From Renibacterium sp043789415 (GTDB lineage Bacteria > Actinomycetota > Actinomycetes > Actinomycetales > Micrococcaceae): a stretch of 64,000 nucleotides of DNA. Below the pieces are notes generated by a model. It did no database searches. It was not told the DNA's origin and worked only from the letters and a program-made list of their open reading frames with translations. Position 1 is the stretch's first letter; the number at the start of each line of letters is the position of its first letter. Shown piece after piece: positions 32,848 through 41,392 of this stretch. The DNA lies in NCBI RefSeq assembly GCF_043789415.1, contig NZ_JBDLLW010000001.1, positions 62,001 through 126,000 of the forward strand. The letters run 5' to 3'. Made by a program: the position numbers and the translations under genes.

Positions 32848-33474
32848 GTGGCTAACAACACACGTGCCCGCCGGACGGTTCGCATTTCGCGTGCCCTCGG
32901 CATTGCTCTCACCCCCAAGGCCGCCAAGTACCTCGAGCGCCGTCCCTACGGCCCGGGCGAACACGGACGTGCCCGTAAGAAGCAGGATTCCGACTACGCC
33001 GTTCGTCTGCGTGAAAAGCAGCGTCTGCGTGCTCAGTACGGAATCCGCGAAGCTCAGATGACTCGCGTCTTCGAAGAAGCTCGTCGCACCAAGGGCCTGA
33101 CCGGTGAGAACCTGGTTGAGCTGCTGGAAATGCGACTTGACGCTCTGGTGCTGCGTGCCGGTTTCGCCCGCACTATCGCCCAGGCTCGTCAGCTTGTGGT
33201 GCACCGCCACATCATGGTGGACGGCGCCCGGGTTGACCGCCCCTCTTTCCGAGTGAGCGAAGGCCAGCTGATTCACGTTCACCCGCGCAGCGAAGTGATG
33301 GCTCCCTTGCAGGTTGCCGCCGCCGGTGCGCATCGCGACGTGCTTCCCGCTGTTCCCGGCTACTTGGACGTTAAGCTGGAGAGCCTGCAGGCTCGACTGG
33401 TTCGCCGTCCTAAGCGCGTTGAGGTTCCGGTTACCTGCGAAGAGCAGCTGGTCGTTGAATTCTACGCACGCTAA
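32848..33474 (+). CDS. rpsD: 30S ribosomal protein S4
   Basis: S4 nucleates assembly of the 30S body and, in several bacteria, represses its own mRNA. The 208-residue protein starts MANNTRARRTVRISRALGIA and contains the S4 RNA-binding domain (LEMRLDALVLRAGFARTIAQ, then QLVVHRHIMVDGARVD). It lacks the N-terminal zinc cysteines found in some S4 variants (C- form). It stands alone, away from the alpha operon, as in related actinobacteria. GTG start with GGAAGGA; strong terminator downstream. Confidence 0.97.
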   Translation: MANNTRARRTVRISRALGIALTPKAAKYLERRPYGPGEHGRARKKQDSDYAVRLREKQRLRAQYGIREAQMTRVFEEARRTKGLTGENLVELLEMRLDALVLRAGFARTIAQARQLVVHRHIMVDGARVDRPSFRVSEGQLIHVHPRSEVMAPLQVAAAGAHRDVLPAVPGYLDVKLESLQARLVRRPKRVEVPVTCEEQLVVEFYAR

Positions 33475-33525
33475 ACACGCCGAGAACGCTAGCTAGCTAA
33501 GAACTTCAGGCAAGCTCAGCGAGAG

Positions 33526-33554
33526 GAAGCCCGCGGCTTATGGCCGCGGGCTTC
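33526..33554 (+). terminator. Terminator after rpsD
   Basis: GC-rich hairpin with perfect 12-bp arms (GAAGCCCGCGGC at 33526-33537, complement at 33543-33554) and a 5-base loop, 52 bp after the rpsD stop, followed by a short T/C stretch. Confidence 0.85.
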
Positions 33555-33676
33555 TTCGTACCCGCATTGGGTGCACGCCGGCCAGCGATTCACAGTGAAG
33601 TGCGCGGCTTCGCCAGTGCCGGAAGAACTCGGTAAGGTACTGATAGACATCAACCACATCAACGTCAGGAGGCCCC

Positions 33677-34054
33677 ATGTCGGGTGGGGATATCGCCGGG
33701 CTGATCGCAGCTGGAGTATTTGCAATTTTAGTCGCCATCCTCGCGGTGCCGGTCTTCAAGCTCGGTAAGGTCTTCGACGAACTCAGCGGCAGCATTCGCT
33801 CGCTCAGCGAGGAGACCACGCCGTTGATCGGCGAGGTCACCGCGACGGTCAGCACGACGAATGAGCAGCTCAAGAAGGTGGACGGCATGACCAGCAACGT
33901 CTCAGATGCCACCGCGAACATCTCGGCGCTCTCATCGTTGATCGCTGCCACCGTGGGCTCCCCGTTGATCAAAGTCGCTTCCTTCTCCTACGGTGTGCGG
34001 CAGGCTTTCAGTGCTCGGAAGAAGAGCACCAATCGCGGTCGACGCAGCCGTTAA
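33677..34054 (+). CDS. DUF948 family membrane-anchored protein
   Basis: This 125-residue protein has an N-terminal membrane helix (IAGLIAAGVFAILVAILAVPVF). A heptad-like helical region rich in Ser/Thr follows (SIRSLSEETTPLIGEVTATV...), then a basic tail (RKKSTNRGRRSR). This matches the DUF948 family, which resembles short methyl-accepting-like coiled coils and is found upstream of alaS in many actinobacteria. Function unknown. The next small membrane gene starts 17 bp downstream and alaS 20 bp after that, forming an operon. Confidence 0.82.
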   Translation: MSGGDIAGLIAAGVFAILVAILAVPVFKLGKVFDELSGSIRSLSEETTPLIGEVTATVSTTNEQLKKVDGMTSNVSDATANISALSSLIAATVGSPLIKVASFSYGVRQAFSARKKSTNRGRRSR

Positions 34055-34071
34055 GGTTCAGGAGTTCATAG

Positions 34072-34293
34072 ATGATTAAGAAGATTTTCTGGCTTGGTTT
34101 AGGCGTCACCATCGGCGTCATCGCGGTGCGCAAGCTGGGGCAGGCCCAGCAGTCGTTGGGCCCAGCGGGGTTGAACCGCGCGGTTGGCCAGCTCAGTGAT
34201 GATGTTCACAACTTTATCGATACTGTCCGGGACGGTATGAACCAGCGAGAGGGCGAGCTGCGCTCGGCTCTGGGCTTGGACCACGAGAACTAA
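34072..34293 (+). CDS. Small membrane protein, DUF6167-like
   Basis: This 73-residue protein has an N-terminal hydrophobic helix (IFWLGLGVTIGVIAV) followed by an amphipathic helical tail (LNRAVGQLSDDVHNFIDTVR). It belongs by shape and position to the small uncharacterised proteins seen between the DUF948 gene and alaS in actinobacteria. Function unknown. AGGAGTT ribosome-binding site before the ATG; alaS begins 19 bp after its stop. Confidence 0.75.
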   Translation: MIKKIFWLGLGVTIGVIAVRKLGQAQQSLGPAGLNRAVGQLSDDVHNFIDTVRDGMNQREGELRSALGLDHEN

Positions 34294-34312
34294 CGTAAGG
34301 ATCGCTACACCT

Positions 34313-37003
34313 ATGAAGACCCACGAAATCGCCCAACGCTGGCTGGATTTCTTCGCCGCCAAGGGACACGCCGTGGTGCCCAGCGCCTCGCTGATCTCCT
34401 CCGACCCCTCGATCCTGTTCAATATCGCTGGAATGGTGCCCTTCATTCCCTATTTGACGGCGCGTGAAACCCCGCCGTGGCCTCGGGCGACGAGCGTTCA
34501 GAAGTGCATTCGCACCGGCGATATCGAAGAAGTCGGCAAAACCGTCAGGCACGGCACGTTCTTCCAGATGTGCGGCAACTTCTCCTTCGGGGACTACTTC
34601 AAAGAACAGGCCATCAGCTATGCCTGGGAGCTGCTGACCAGCTCGCAGGACCAGGGCGGTTACGGCTTGGATCCCGATCGTCTTTGGGTCACCGTCTACG
34701 AAGAGGGCGACGAAAAGGACGAAGAAGCCAGGTCGATCTGGCGGGACAAGATCGGGCTGCCCAACGAACGCATTCAGGGCACCGGCAAGGCCGATAACTT
34801 CTGGAACACCGGCCAGCCCGGCCCCGGTGGCCCCTGCTCGGAGATCTTCTACGACCGCGGAGCCCAGTACGGTCTTGACGGCGGCCCGACCGCGGACGAG
34901 ACCCGCTATATCGAGATCTGGAACCTGGTCTTCATGCAGTACCAGCTCTCCGCGGTGCGCAGTAAGGTCGATTTCGATATCGCTGGCGAACTGCCCAAGC
35001 GCAATATCGACACCGGCCTTGGCCTGGAGCGTCTCGCGATGATCCTGCAAGGTGTGGAGAACATGTACGAGACGGATCAGGTGCGTCCCGTGCTGGACGC
35101 CGCTGCCGAGCTCGCGGCCAAGGAATACACCTCAGCGGAGGACCCGGCGGACCCGCATCACGGCGATGATGTGCGGCTTCGGGTGGTGGCCGATCACGTG
35201 CGTTCCGCGCTGATGCTGATTGCCGACGGCGTCGCTCCCTCGAATGAGGGCCGTGGTTATGTGCTCCGCCGACTGATCCGGCGTGCGGTCCGGGCGATGC
35301 GCTTGATGGGCGTCGAGAAGCCCTGCCTGCCCGTGCTGCTGCCAGCTTCACGCGACGCTATGCGGGGTTTCTACCCGGTCGTCGAAGAGGACTTCGAGCG
35401 GATCAGCCGCATCGCCTATGCGGAGGAGAAGGCCTTCTTGCGTACCATTGCCTCGGGCACTGCGCGGCTGGAGGAGGCCGTGGTGGAGTCCAAGGCCAAG
35501 AACCTGCCGCTCTCCGGGAGCGACGCCTTCGCGCTGCACGATACCTACGGATTCCCGATCGACCTCACCCTGGAAATGGCTGAAGAAGCCGGTATCAAGG
35601 TGGATGAAGACGGATTCAGGAACTTGATGCTTGAGCAACGCCAGCGCGCTCAAGCCGATTCTCGGGCGAAGAAGAGCGGTCACGCCGATCTGAGCGCTTT
35701 CAACGAGCTGCTCAGCCAGGGCGAGACCGTCTTCACCGGATATCAGGAATTGGACGGTGAATCGACCATCCGCGGCTTGCTGAGCGGAGGCCAGCGGATT
35801 TCGAATGCCGGGATCGGCGAGGAGATCGAGCTGGTTCTCGAGGAAACCCCCTTCTACGCCGAGGCGGGTGGCCAGGCCGCGGACACCGGGTTGATCACGG
35901 GCGATGGCTTCGTGGTCGAGGTGCTCGATGTGCAGCGTCCCGTCAAGGGGCTGAGTGTGCACAAGGCCATTGTGCGCGAGGGTGAAGTGCCCGAGGGCGC
36001 CTTGGTGAAGGCTGCAGTGGACCGTGAGCGCCGTCATGCTGCCGAACAGGCCCATACCGGGACACATATCGTGCACGCGGCCCTGCATCAGATCCTCGGC
36101 CCTGAGGCGCTGCAACGGGGTTCCTTCAATAAAGCCGGTTATCTGCGTTTCGACTTCGCCTGGGGTGAGGGGCTCAGTCAAGCCACTCGGTCCGAGATCG
36201 AAGAAGTCGCCAATATCGCGATCCGGAACAATTTCACGGTGCAGACCTCGGAGATGCCCCTGGATGAGGCGAAGGCCTTGGGCGCGATGGCGCTGTTCGG
36301 TGAGAATTACGGCAACCGGGTGCGGGTGGTGGAGATCGACGGCGCCTGGTCACGTGAACTGTGCGGCGGAACCCACGTCGACAACACCGCGCTGATCGGT
36401 TCTTTGACCCTGCTCGGGGAGCAGTCGGTGGGCTCGGGAAACCGCCGGGTTGAAGCTTTCGTCGGCCTGGACGCCTTCCGTCATCTTGCGGCTGAGCGGG
36501 CGCTGGTGACGGAGCTGACCGAATTGCTGAAGGTGCCTTCCACTCAGCTCAGCGAGCGAATCGCTGTCACTTTGAATAAGCTTCGTGCCGCCGAGAAAGA
36601 GTTGGAGAAACTCCGGAAACAGCAGCTCGCAGCGGCTGCCGGCGAGTTGCTCGGCAGCGCACAGCAAGTGGGCGTCAGCCAGTTGATCGCGCACGACGCC
36701 GGAGCGGTGAGCGGCGCGGACGACCTGCGCTCACTGGCCCTGGATCTGCGGGAGCGCCTGGGCTCTGCGGCCGCAACGGTCGCGGTGGCCGGAACCGCGA
36801 ACGACCGGCCTCTGATTTTGGTGGCCACCAATGAAGCCGCCCGGAGCGCGGGCGTTAAAGCCGGCGTCCTGGTGCGAGTCGCAGCCAGTGTGCTGGGCGG
36901 TGGCGGTGGCGGCAAGGACGACGTCGCCCAGGGCGGCGGCAGCGACAGTGCGCGGATTCCTGATGCCCTGGCAGCTGTTCGCGAGGCGGTCTTGGCGCTC
37001 TGA
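34313..37003 (+). CDS. alaS: Alanyl-tRNA synthetase
   Basis: AlaRS charges tRNA-Ala and edits mischarged Ser/Gly. The 896-residue protein has the class II catalytic core (AQRWLDFFAAKGHAVVPSAS, then TSVQKCIRTGDIEEVGKT and GNFSFGDYFK), the editing domain with zinc motif HTGTHIVHAAL and ELCGGTHVDN, and a C-terminal oligomerisation/C-Ala domain (ending ... PDALAAVREAVLAL). The glycine-rich GGGGGGKDDVAQGGG loop typical of C-Ala is present. Stop and ruvX start overlap by one base (TGATG). Confidence 0.97.
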   Translation: MKTHEIAQRWLDFFAAKGHAVVPSASLISSDPSILFNIAGMVPFIPYLTARETPPWPRATSVQKCIRTGDIEEVGKTVRHGTFFQMCGNFSFGDYFKEQAISYAWELLTSSQDQGGYGLDPDRLWVTVYEEGDEKDEEARSIWRDKIGLPNERIQGTGKADNFWNTGQPGPGGPCSEIFYDRGAQYGLDGGPTADETRYIEIWNLVFMQYQLSAVRSKVDFDIAGELPKRNIDTGLGLERLAMILQGVENMYETDQVRPVLDAAAELAAKEYTSAEDPADPHHGDDVRLRVVADHVRSALMLIADGVAPSNEGRGYVLRRLIRRAVRAMRLMGVEKPCLPVLLPASRDAMRGFYPVVEEDFERISRIAYAEEKAFLRTIASGTARLEEAVVESKAKNLPLSGSDAFALHDTYGFPIDLTLEMAEEAGIKVDEDGFRNLMLEQRQRAQADSRAKKSGHADLSAFNELLSQGETVFTGYQELDGESTIRGLLSGGQRISNAGIGEEIELVLEETPFYAEAGGQAADTGLITGDGFVVEVLDVQRPVKGLSVHKAIVREGEVPEGALVKAAVDRERRHAAEQAHTGTHIVHAALHQILGPEALQRGSFNKAGYLRFDFAWGEGLSQATRSEIEEVANIAIRNNFTVQTSEMPLDEAKALGAMALFGENYGNRVRVVEIDGAWSRELCGGTHVDNTALIGSLTLLGEQSVGSGNRRVEAFVGLDAFRHLAAERALVTELTELLKVPSTQLSERIAVTLNKLRAAEKELEKLRKQQLAAAAGELLGSAQQVGVSQLIAHDAGAVSGADDLRSLALDLRERLGSAAATVAVAGTANDRPLILVATNEAARSAGVKAGVLVRVAASVLGGGGGGKDDVAQGGGSDSARIPDALAAVREAVLAL

Positions 37004-37533
37004 TGGAGGCAGCGGAACGCAAGGGTGTGCGACTGGGAGTCGATATCGGCACCGTCCGGGTCGGAGTAGCGCTCTGTGACCCGGACGGAATCCTGGCCAC
37101 ACCCTGGCGTACGCTGAGCCGCGACGCCAAGAAGAACTCGGATTTGCGCGTTATCGTGCGCCAGGCCCTGGAGTCTCAGGCGGTTGTCGTCTATGTCGGT
37201 TTGCCCCAGACACTGCGCGGCACGGAGAGCGGCTCCGCTGAATTAGCGAGGCAACTGGCTGGAACCTTGGCTGCGTTGCTGAGCGAAGCGGGATTGTCCA
37301 CCGAAGTGCGATTGATCGATGAACGACTCAGCTCGGTCAGCGCCCATCAGCAGCTTCGCGCGGCTGGCGTGGCCGGGCGGGAGCAACGTAAAGTAGTGGA
37401 TCAAGTGGCAGCTGCTGGCATCTTGCAGCATGCCTTGGAGATGGAAAAGTCCGCGAGCGGTCCGGTGGGGGAACTGGTTCCCGCTCGCGTTGGTACTGCC
37501 CGCAGCGGGCAGCACGACGTTAACGGACGGTGA
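37003..37533 (+). CDS. ruvX: RuvX / YqgF family pre-16S rRNA nuclease (putative Holliday junction resolvase)
   Basis: This RNase H-fold nuclease was annotated as a Holliday junction resolvase and has been implicated in 16S rRNA 5'-end maturation. The 176-residue protein shows LGVDIGTVRVGVALCDPDG with the first catalytic Asp, YVGLPQTLRGTESGSA (G-P/L...G motif), RLIDERLSSVSAHQQL with the catalytic Asp-Glu, and DQVAAAGILQHALE. The C-terminal 20 residues are a poorly conserved tail. It overlaps alaS by one base, and mltG starts 44 bp downstream. Confidence 0.92.
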   Translation: MEAAERKGVRLGVDIGTVRVGVALCDPDGILATPWRTLSRDAKKNSDLRVIVRQALESQAVVVYVGLPQTLRGTESGSAELARQLAGTLAALLSEAGLSTEVRLIDERLSSVSAHQQLRAAGVAGREQRKVVDQVAAAGILQHALEMEKSASGPVGELVPARVGTARSGQHDVNGR

Positions 37534-37577
37534 GGACAGCAAATTACTATCTGCATTGATCAGGCTGAGGCAGCCCG

Positions 37578-38759
37578 ATGAGCCCGATTTTCGACGACGG
37601 CACGGACGAACATCCCGAGCAGGCGTCGTACAGCGGGAGCATTGCGCATCAGGAGGAGCCACTGGTGGCTTCCCGAAAAGTTGCCCGGACCTCTCGGAAG
37701 GTGCGGCGACGTCGTCGTACGGTGATTTTTATCCTGATCGTCCTGCTCTTCGCCACCGGAGGCTATTTCGCTTTTCAGGCCATTGGCCCGATGCTCGATT
37801 TCAACACCGCCAAGGACTATCCCGGACCGGGCGGAGCGGATGTCACCTACACCTTGCCCGATGGGGCCACTGCGCGTGTCGTAGCAGCCGATCTGGTGAG
37901 CAAGAAAGTGGTCGCCAGCGAAAACGCCTTCATCGACGCGCTGAATGCCGCCGACGGGGCCAGCCTGCTGTTGCCCGGCGTGTATCCCCTGAAGGAAGAG
38001 ATGAAGGCTTCCGACGCTGTGACGATTCTGCTCGCCAGCAGCAAGCAGAAGGTCCACTACGCGCCGATTCAACAAAATCTCCGGCAAGACGAGGTCTTCA
38101 CCGCGCTGGCTGCCGCCACCGATATACCGGCGGCCGAATTTGCCGCGCTGGCCAAGACACCAGGGGTTTTCGGCTTGCCCGCTCAGGCGATTTCGCTCGA
38201 AGGCTACCTGGCGCCGGGGCAATATCAGTTCCCGATCGAGCTAACCGCCAAGCAGATCTTGAGCCAGATGATCAAAAAGACCACGGATGAACTGGTGAAG
38301 GCCGGGGTGACTACTCCGCAGGAGCAATTCCGTGTGCTGACCATTGCCAGCATCATTGAGGCGGAGGGCAACGAGGCGAACTACTCGAAGATCTCCGGGG
38401 CGATCGAAAACCGTTTGAACAACGTCAATGCAGAGACTCGGGGGCGCCTGGAATCCGATGCTACGGTCGCCTACGGGCTGGGGACGAAGACCTATAACAT
38501 CAGCGATGCTCAGAAGCTGGATAAGTCCAATAAGTACAACACCTTCGCCAATCCGGGCCTGCCGATCGGTCCGATCGGCTCGCCGAGCAATGCGGCGATT
38601 AGCGCCGCGGCGCATCCGGAAGCAAATGACTATTACTTCTGGGTGACGGTCAACCTCGATACCGGTGAGACGCTGTATGCCACCACCTTTGCGCAGCACG
38701 AGGAGAATGTGAAGAAGTACCAGGCCTGGTGCCAGGCGAATACCGGGAAGTGCCAGTAG
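37578..38759 (+). CDS. mltG: Endolytic murein transglycosylase MltG
   Basis: MltG is a membrane-anchored YceG-like lytic transglycosylase that cuts nascent peptidoglycan strands. The 393-residue protein has a cytoplasmic N-terminus of about 50 residues, one membrane helix (TVIFILIVLLFATGGYFAF), then the LysM-like and catalytic YceG domain with the conserved Glu in IASIIEAEGNEANYSKISGA, the NRL element and the closing NPGLPIGPIGSPSNAAI and FAQHEENVKKY signatures. Lies between ruvX and aroE as in most actinobacteria. Confidence 0.94.
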   Translation: MSPIFDDGTDEHPEQASYSGSIAHQEEPLVASRKVARTSRKVRRRRRTVIFILIVLLFATGGYFAFQAIGPMLDFNTAKDYPGPGGADVTYTLPDGATARVVAADLVSKKVVASENAFIDALNAADGASLLLPGVYPLKEEMKASDAVTILLASSKQKVHYAPIQQNLRQDEVFTALAAATDIPAAEFAALAKTPGVFGLPAQAISLEGYLAPGQYQFPIELTAKQILSQMIKKTTDELVKAGVTTPQEQFRVLTIASIIEAEGNEANYSKISGAIENRLNNVNAETRGRLESDATVAYGLGTKTYNISDAQKLDKSNKYNTFANPGLPIGPIGSPSNAAISAAAHPEANDYYFWVTVNLDTGETLYATTFAQHEENVKKYQAWCQANTGKCQ

Positions 38760-38764
38760 TCGCA

Positions 38765-39610
38765 GTGAGCACGCTGAAAGCTGCCGTGATCGGTCATCCG
38801 ATCTCGCATTCGAAATCCCCGCGACTGCACAACGCTGCCTACCACTGGCTCGGTCTGCAGATCGATTACCGGGCTATTGATCTGGCGCCCTCCGAATTGG
38901 CTGGTTTTATTGCGGAACTTCGTGCCGAACCGGGCTGGCTAGGCCTCTCGGTGACCATGCCGCATAAAGCAGCTATTCGAGCACAAATGGACGAACTTGA
39001 TCAGCTCGCTGCCGCGCTCGGTGTGCTCAACACCGTGCGAGTGACCTCTGAAGGCGCTCTGAAGGGCAGCAACACCGATGTGATCGGCATTGTGAAGGCC
39101 CTGAATCACGCGGGCTATCGCGGTCAGGCCAGCGGCGCGCCAGCCCCGGTGGTGCTCGGCGGCGGCGGCACCGCACTGGCTGTGCTGGCCGCCTTAGGCC
39201 AGCTGGGCGCTACTGCGGTCGAACTCTACCTGAGAGACCCGGGAAAAGCCGAAGCCTTGACTCCGGTGGCGGAATCCCTCGGAGTGCAGCTGCGGACTCG
39301 TCCGCTCACCTCGGTCTCCGAAGCCCGTCCGGAGTTGCTGATCAGCACGCTGCCACCGCACGGCGCTGATCAGCTGGCACCCGCCATCTCTCCAGTCCCC
39401 GGCGGCTATCTGCTCGACGTGGTGTACGACCCTTGGCCGAGTGAACTGGCCAGGCGCTGGCAACTCGGCGGTGGCACCGTGGTTTCCGGTCTTGAGATGC
39501 TGCTTTACCAAGCGGTGGAGCAGGTGGAGATCTTCACGGATTCCGTCATCCAGGACCGAACCGGCTTAGTGAATGTGATGTGTGACTCAATTGGCTTGCC
39601 TCGACGCTAG
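38765..39610 (+). CDS. aroE: Shikimate dehydrogenase
   Basis: AroE reduces 3-dehydroshikimate to shikimate with NADPH in the aromatic amino acid pathway. The protein has the substrate motif AAVIGHPISHSKSPRLHNAA, the catalytic Lys in SVTMPHKAAI, and the NADP loop VVLGGGGTALAVLAALG. I start it at GTG 38765 (281 residues), 5 bp after the mltG stop. A longer frame from 38729 would overlap mltG and add residues with no homology to the family. It begins the aroE-aroC-aroK-aroB cluster. Confidence 0.92.
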   Translation: MSTLKAAVIGHPISHSKSPRLHNAAYHWLGLQIDYRAIDLAPSELAGFIAELRAEPGWLGLSVTMPHKAAIRAQMDELDQLAAALGVLNTVRVTSEGALKGSNTDVIGIVKALNHAGYRGQASGAPAPVVLGGGGTALAVLAALGQLGATAVELYLRDPGKAEALTPVAESLGVQLRTRPLTSVSEARPELLISTLPPHGADQLAPAISPVPGGYLLDVVYDPWPSELARRWQLGGGTVVSGLEMLLYQAVEQVEIFTDSVIQDRTGLVNVMCDSIGLPRR

Positions 39611-39641
39611 GTCGCGAGGCTGATAGTGGCAGGATAGTGCT

Positions 39642-40841
39642 ATGTTGCGATGGCTAACCGCGGGCGAATCTCATGGTCCGGCACTCACCGGGATCATTGA
39701 AGGTCTTCCTGCTGGGATCGAAATCAGTACTCAAGATGTGCAGGCTGCTCTGGCACGCCGTCGTCTGGGCTACGGCCGTGGCGCCCGGATGAAGTTCGAG
39801 GAAGATCAGGTGCGCTTGCTGGGCGGCATTCGGCACGGCTTGACCCAGGGCGGTCCGGTGGCCATCGAGGTGGGCAACACCGAATGGCCGAAGTGGCAGC
39901 AGATCATGGCCGCCGACGTGGTGGCCGAGGAGGAGCTTGCAGGGCAGGCGCGCAGCGCGCCCTTGACCCGGCCCCGTCCCGGTCACGCGGATTTCACCGG
40001 AATGCAGAAATACGGTTTTGCCGAGGCTCGTCCGGTCCTGGAACGCGCCAGCGCTCGGGAAACCGCGATGCGAGTGGCGCTGGGAGCGGTGGCTTCACGA
40101 TTCTTGCAGCAATTGGGCATCTCTTTGGTGAGTCACACGGTTGCGGTCGGCACGGTGTCCGCGCCCGAGGAAGCAGCGTTTCCGGAGTCTTCAGATGTCG
40201 CTGCCCTGGATGCCGACCCGCTGCGCTGCTTCGACCGTGAGACTTCGGCCGCCATGGTGGCTGAAGTAGACGCTGCTCATAAAGAGGGCGAGACACTGGG
40301 CGGCGTCGTCGAGGTATTGGCCTATGGCTTGCCGCCGGGCCTGGGCAGTTATGTGCACTGGGACCGGAGGCTCGATTCGCGACTCGCCGGTGCCCTGATG
40401 GGGATTCAGGCGATCAAGGCCGTTGAGGTCGGCGATGGATTCCGTACCGCCGCCCGTCGAGGTTCAGCGGCGCACGATGAGATCGTAGTGACCGAGGACG
40501 GCGGAATCCGCCGGGTGAGCAATAGAGCTGGTGGTATCGAGGGCGGTATGAGCATTGGTGATGTGCTCCGCGTCCGGGCAGCCATGAAGCCGATCGCCAC
40601 CGTGCCGCGCGCGCTCCGTACCGTTGATGTGGCCACCGGGCAGCCGGCCAAAGCCCATCATCAGCGTTCCGACGTCTGCGCTGTTCCGGCCGCGGGAGTG
40701 GTCGCCGAGGCGATGGTCGCCCTGGTACTCGCCGAAGCCGTACTGGAGAAGTTCGGTGGAGATTCCCTCGCGGAAACTCAACGGAACCTCTCCGGTTACC
40801 TGGCGAATATTCCGGATGAACTGGGTTCGCAGTCGCTGTGA
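39642..40841 (+). CDS. aroC: Chorismate synthase
   Basis: AroC converts 5-enolpyruvylshikimate 3-phosphate to chorismate, using reduced FMN as a cofactor. The 399-residue protein has the three family signatures: LTAGESHGPALTGIIEGLPAG at the N-terminus, FTGMQKYGFAEARPVLERAS with the A-R-E-T-A element, and the C-terminal RSDVCAVPAAGVVAEAMVAL. AGGA precedes the ATG at a good distance. The stop overlaps the aroK GTG by 4 bp (GTGA), so aroCKB are translationally coupled. Confidence 0.97.
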   Translation: MLRWLTAGESHGPALTGIIEGLPAGIEISTQDVQAALARRRLGYGRGARMKFEEDQVRLLGGIRHGLTQGGPVAIEVGNTEWPKWQQIMAADVVAEEELAGQARSAPLTRPRPGHADFTGMQKYGFAEARPVLERASARETAMRVALGAVASRFLQQLGISLVSHTVAVGTVSAPEEAAFPESSDVAALDADPLRCFDRETSAAMVAEVDAAHKEGETLGGVVEVLAYGLPPGLGSYVHWDRRLDSRLAGALMGIQAIKAVEVGDGFRTAARRGSAAHDEIVVTEDGGIRRVSNRAGGIEGGMSIGDVLRVRAAMKPIATVPRALRTVDVATGQPAKAHHQRSDVCAVPAAGVVAEAMVALVLAEAVLEKFGGDSLAETQRNLSGYLANIPDELGSQSL

Positions 40842-41392
40842 TCGAATCTGCTCAAAAGCCACGCAGCATCGTGCTGATCGGCCCGATGGCGGTGGGAAAG
40901 ACGACGCTGGGCGCTGAACTCGCTCGTCAGCTCGATCGTGAGTTCCGCGATTCGGACCAGGCGATCGAGAAGCAATACGGGCGAATCAGCGAGATCTTCG
41001 CCTCCCGGGGAGAAAGCTGGTTCCGGCAGGTCGAAGCTCGGACGATCGCTGGGCTGTTGGCCCTCGCCGAGCCCTATGTGCTCTCGCTGGGCGGCGGCGC
41101 GGTGCTGGATACCGGGACTCAGCAGTTGTTGCGCGGTCATACCGTGGTGTACCTCTCAGCCACCGTGGATGACGTCAGAGCGCGGATTCTGCGCTCCACC
41201 ACGAGGCCTTTGCTTCAGGGGGAGGACGCCGTACAGCGCTGGCAGAAGCTCGCCGAGGCCCGGCAGTGCGTCTATCAGCGGCTGGCAACGGTGACTCTGC
41301 CGGTGAAAGGACGAAATGCTCAGGAACTGGCCAAGGTATTGCTGGCGCAGTTAGACGATCTCAAGAATGTAGAACAGGAAGAAATCCCATGA
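40838..41392 (+). CDS. aroK: Shikimate kinase
   Basis: AroK phosphorylates shikimate with ATP. The 184-residue P-loop kinase has Walker A GPMAVGKTT (residues 15-23), the shikimate-binding region DSDQAIEKQYGRISEIFASRGE with the Asp and Arg pair, the GGG motif in SLGGGAVLD and the LID arginine in RSTTRPLLQGED. GTG start overlaps aroC; its stop overlaps the aroB ATG (ATGA). Confidence 0.95.
   Translation: MIESAQKPRSIVLIGPMAVGKTTLGAELARQLDREFRDSDQAIEKQYGRISEIFASRGESWFRQVEARTIAGLLALAEPYVLSLGGGAVLDTGTQQLLRGHTVVYLSATVDDVRARILRSTTRPLLQGEDAVQRWQKLAEARQCVYQRLATVTLPVKGRNAQELAKVLLAQLDDLKNVEQEEIP

Noticed and set aside
35348..36181. 277-codon minus-strand frame
   Set aside because: Antisense to alaS; no homology seen.
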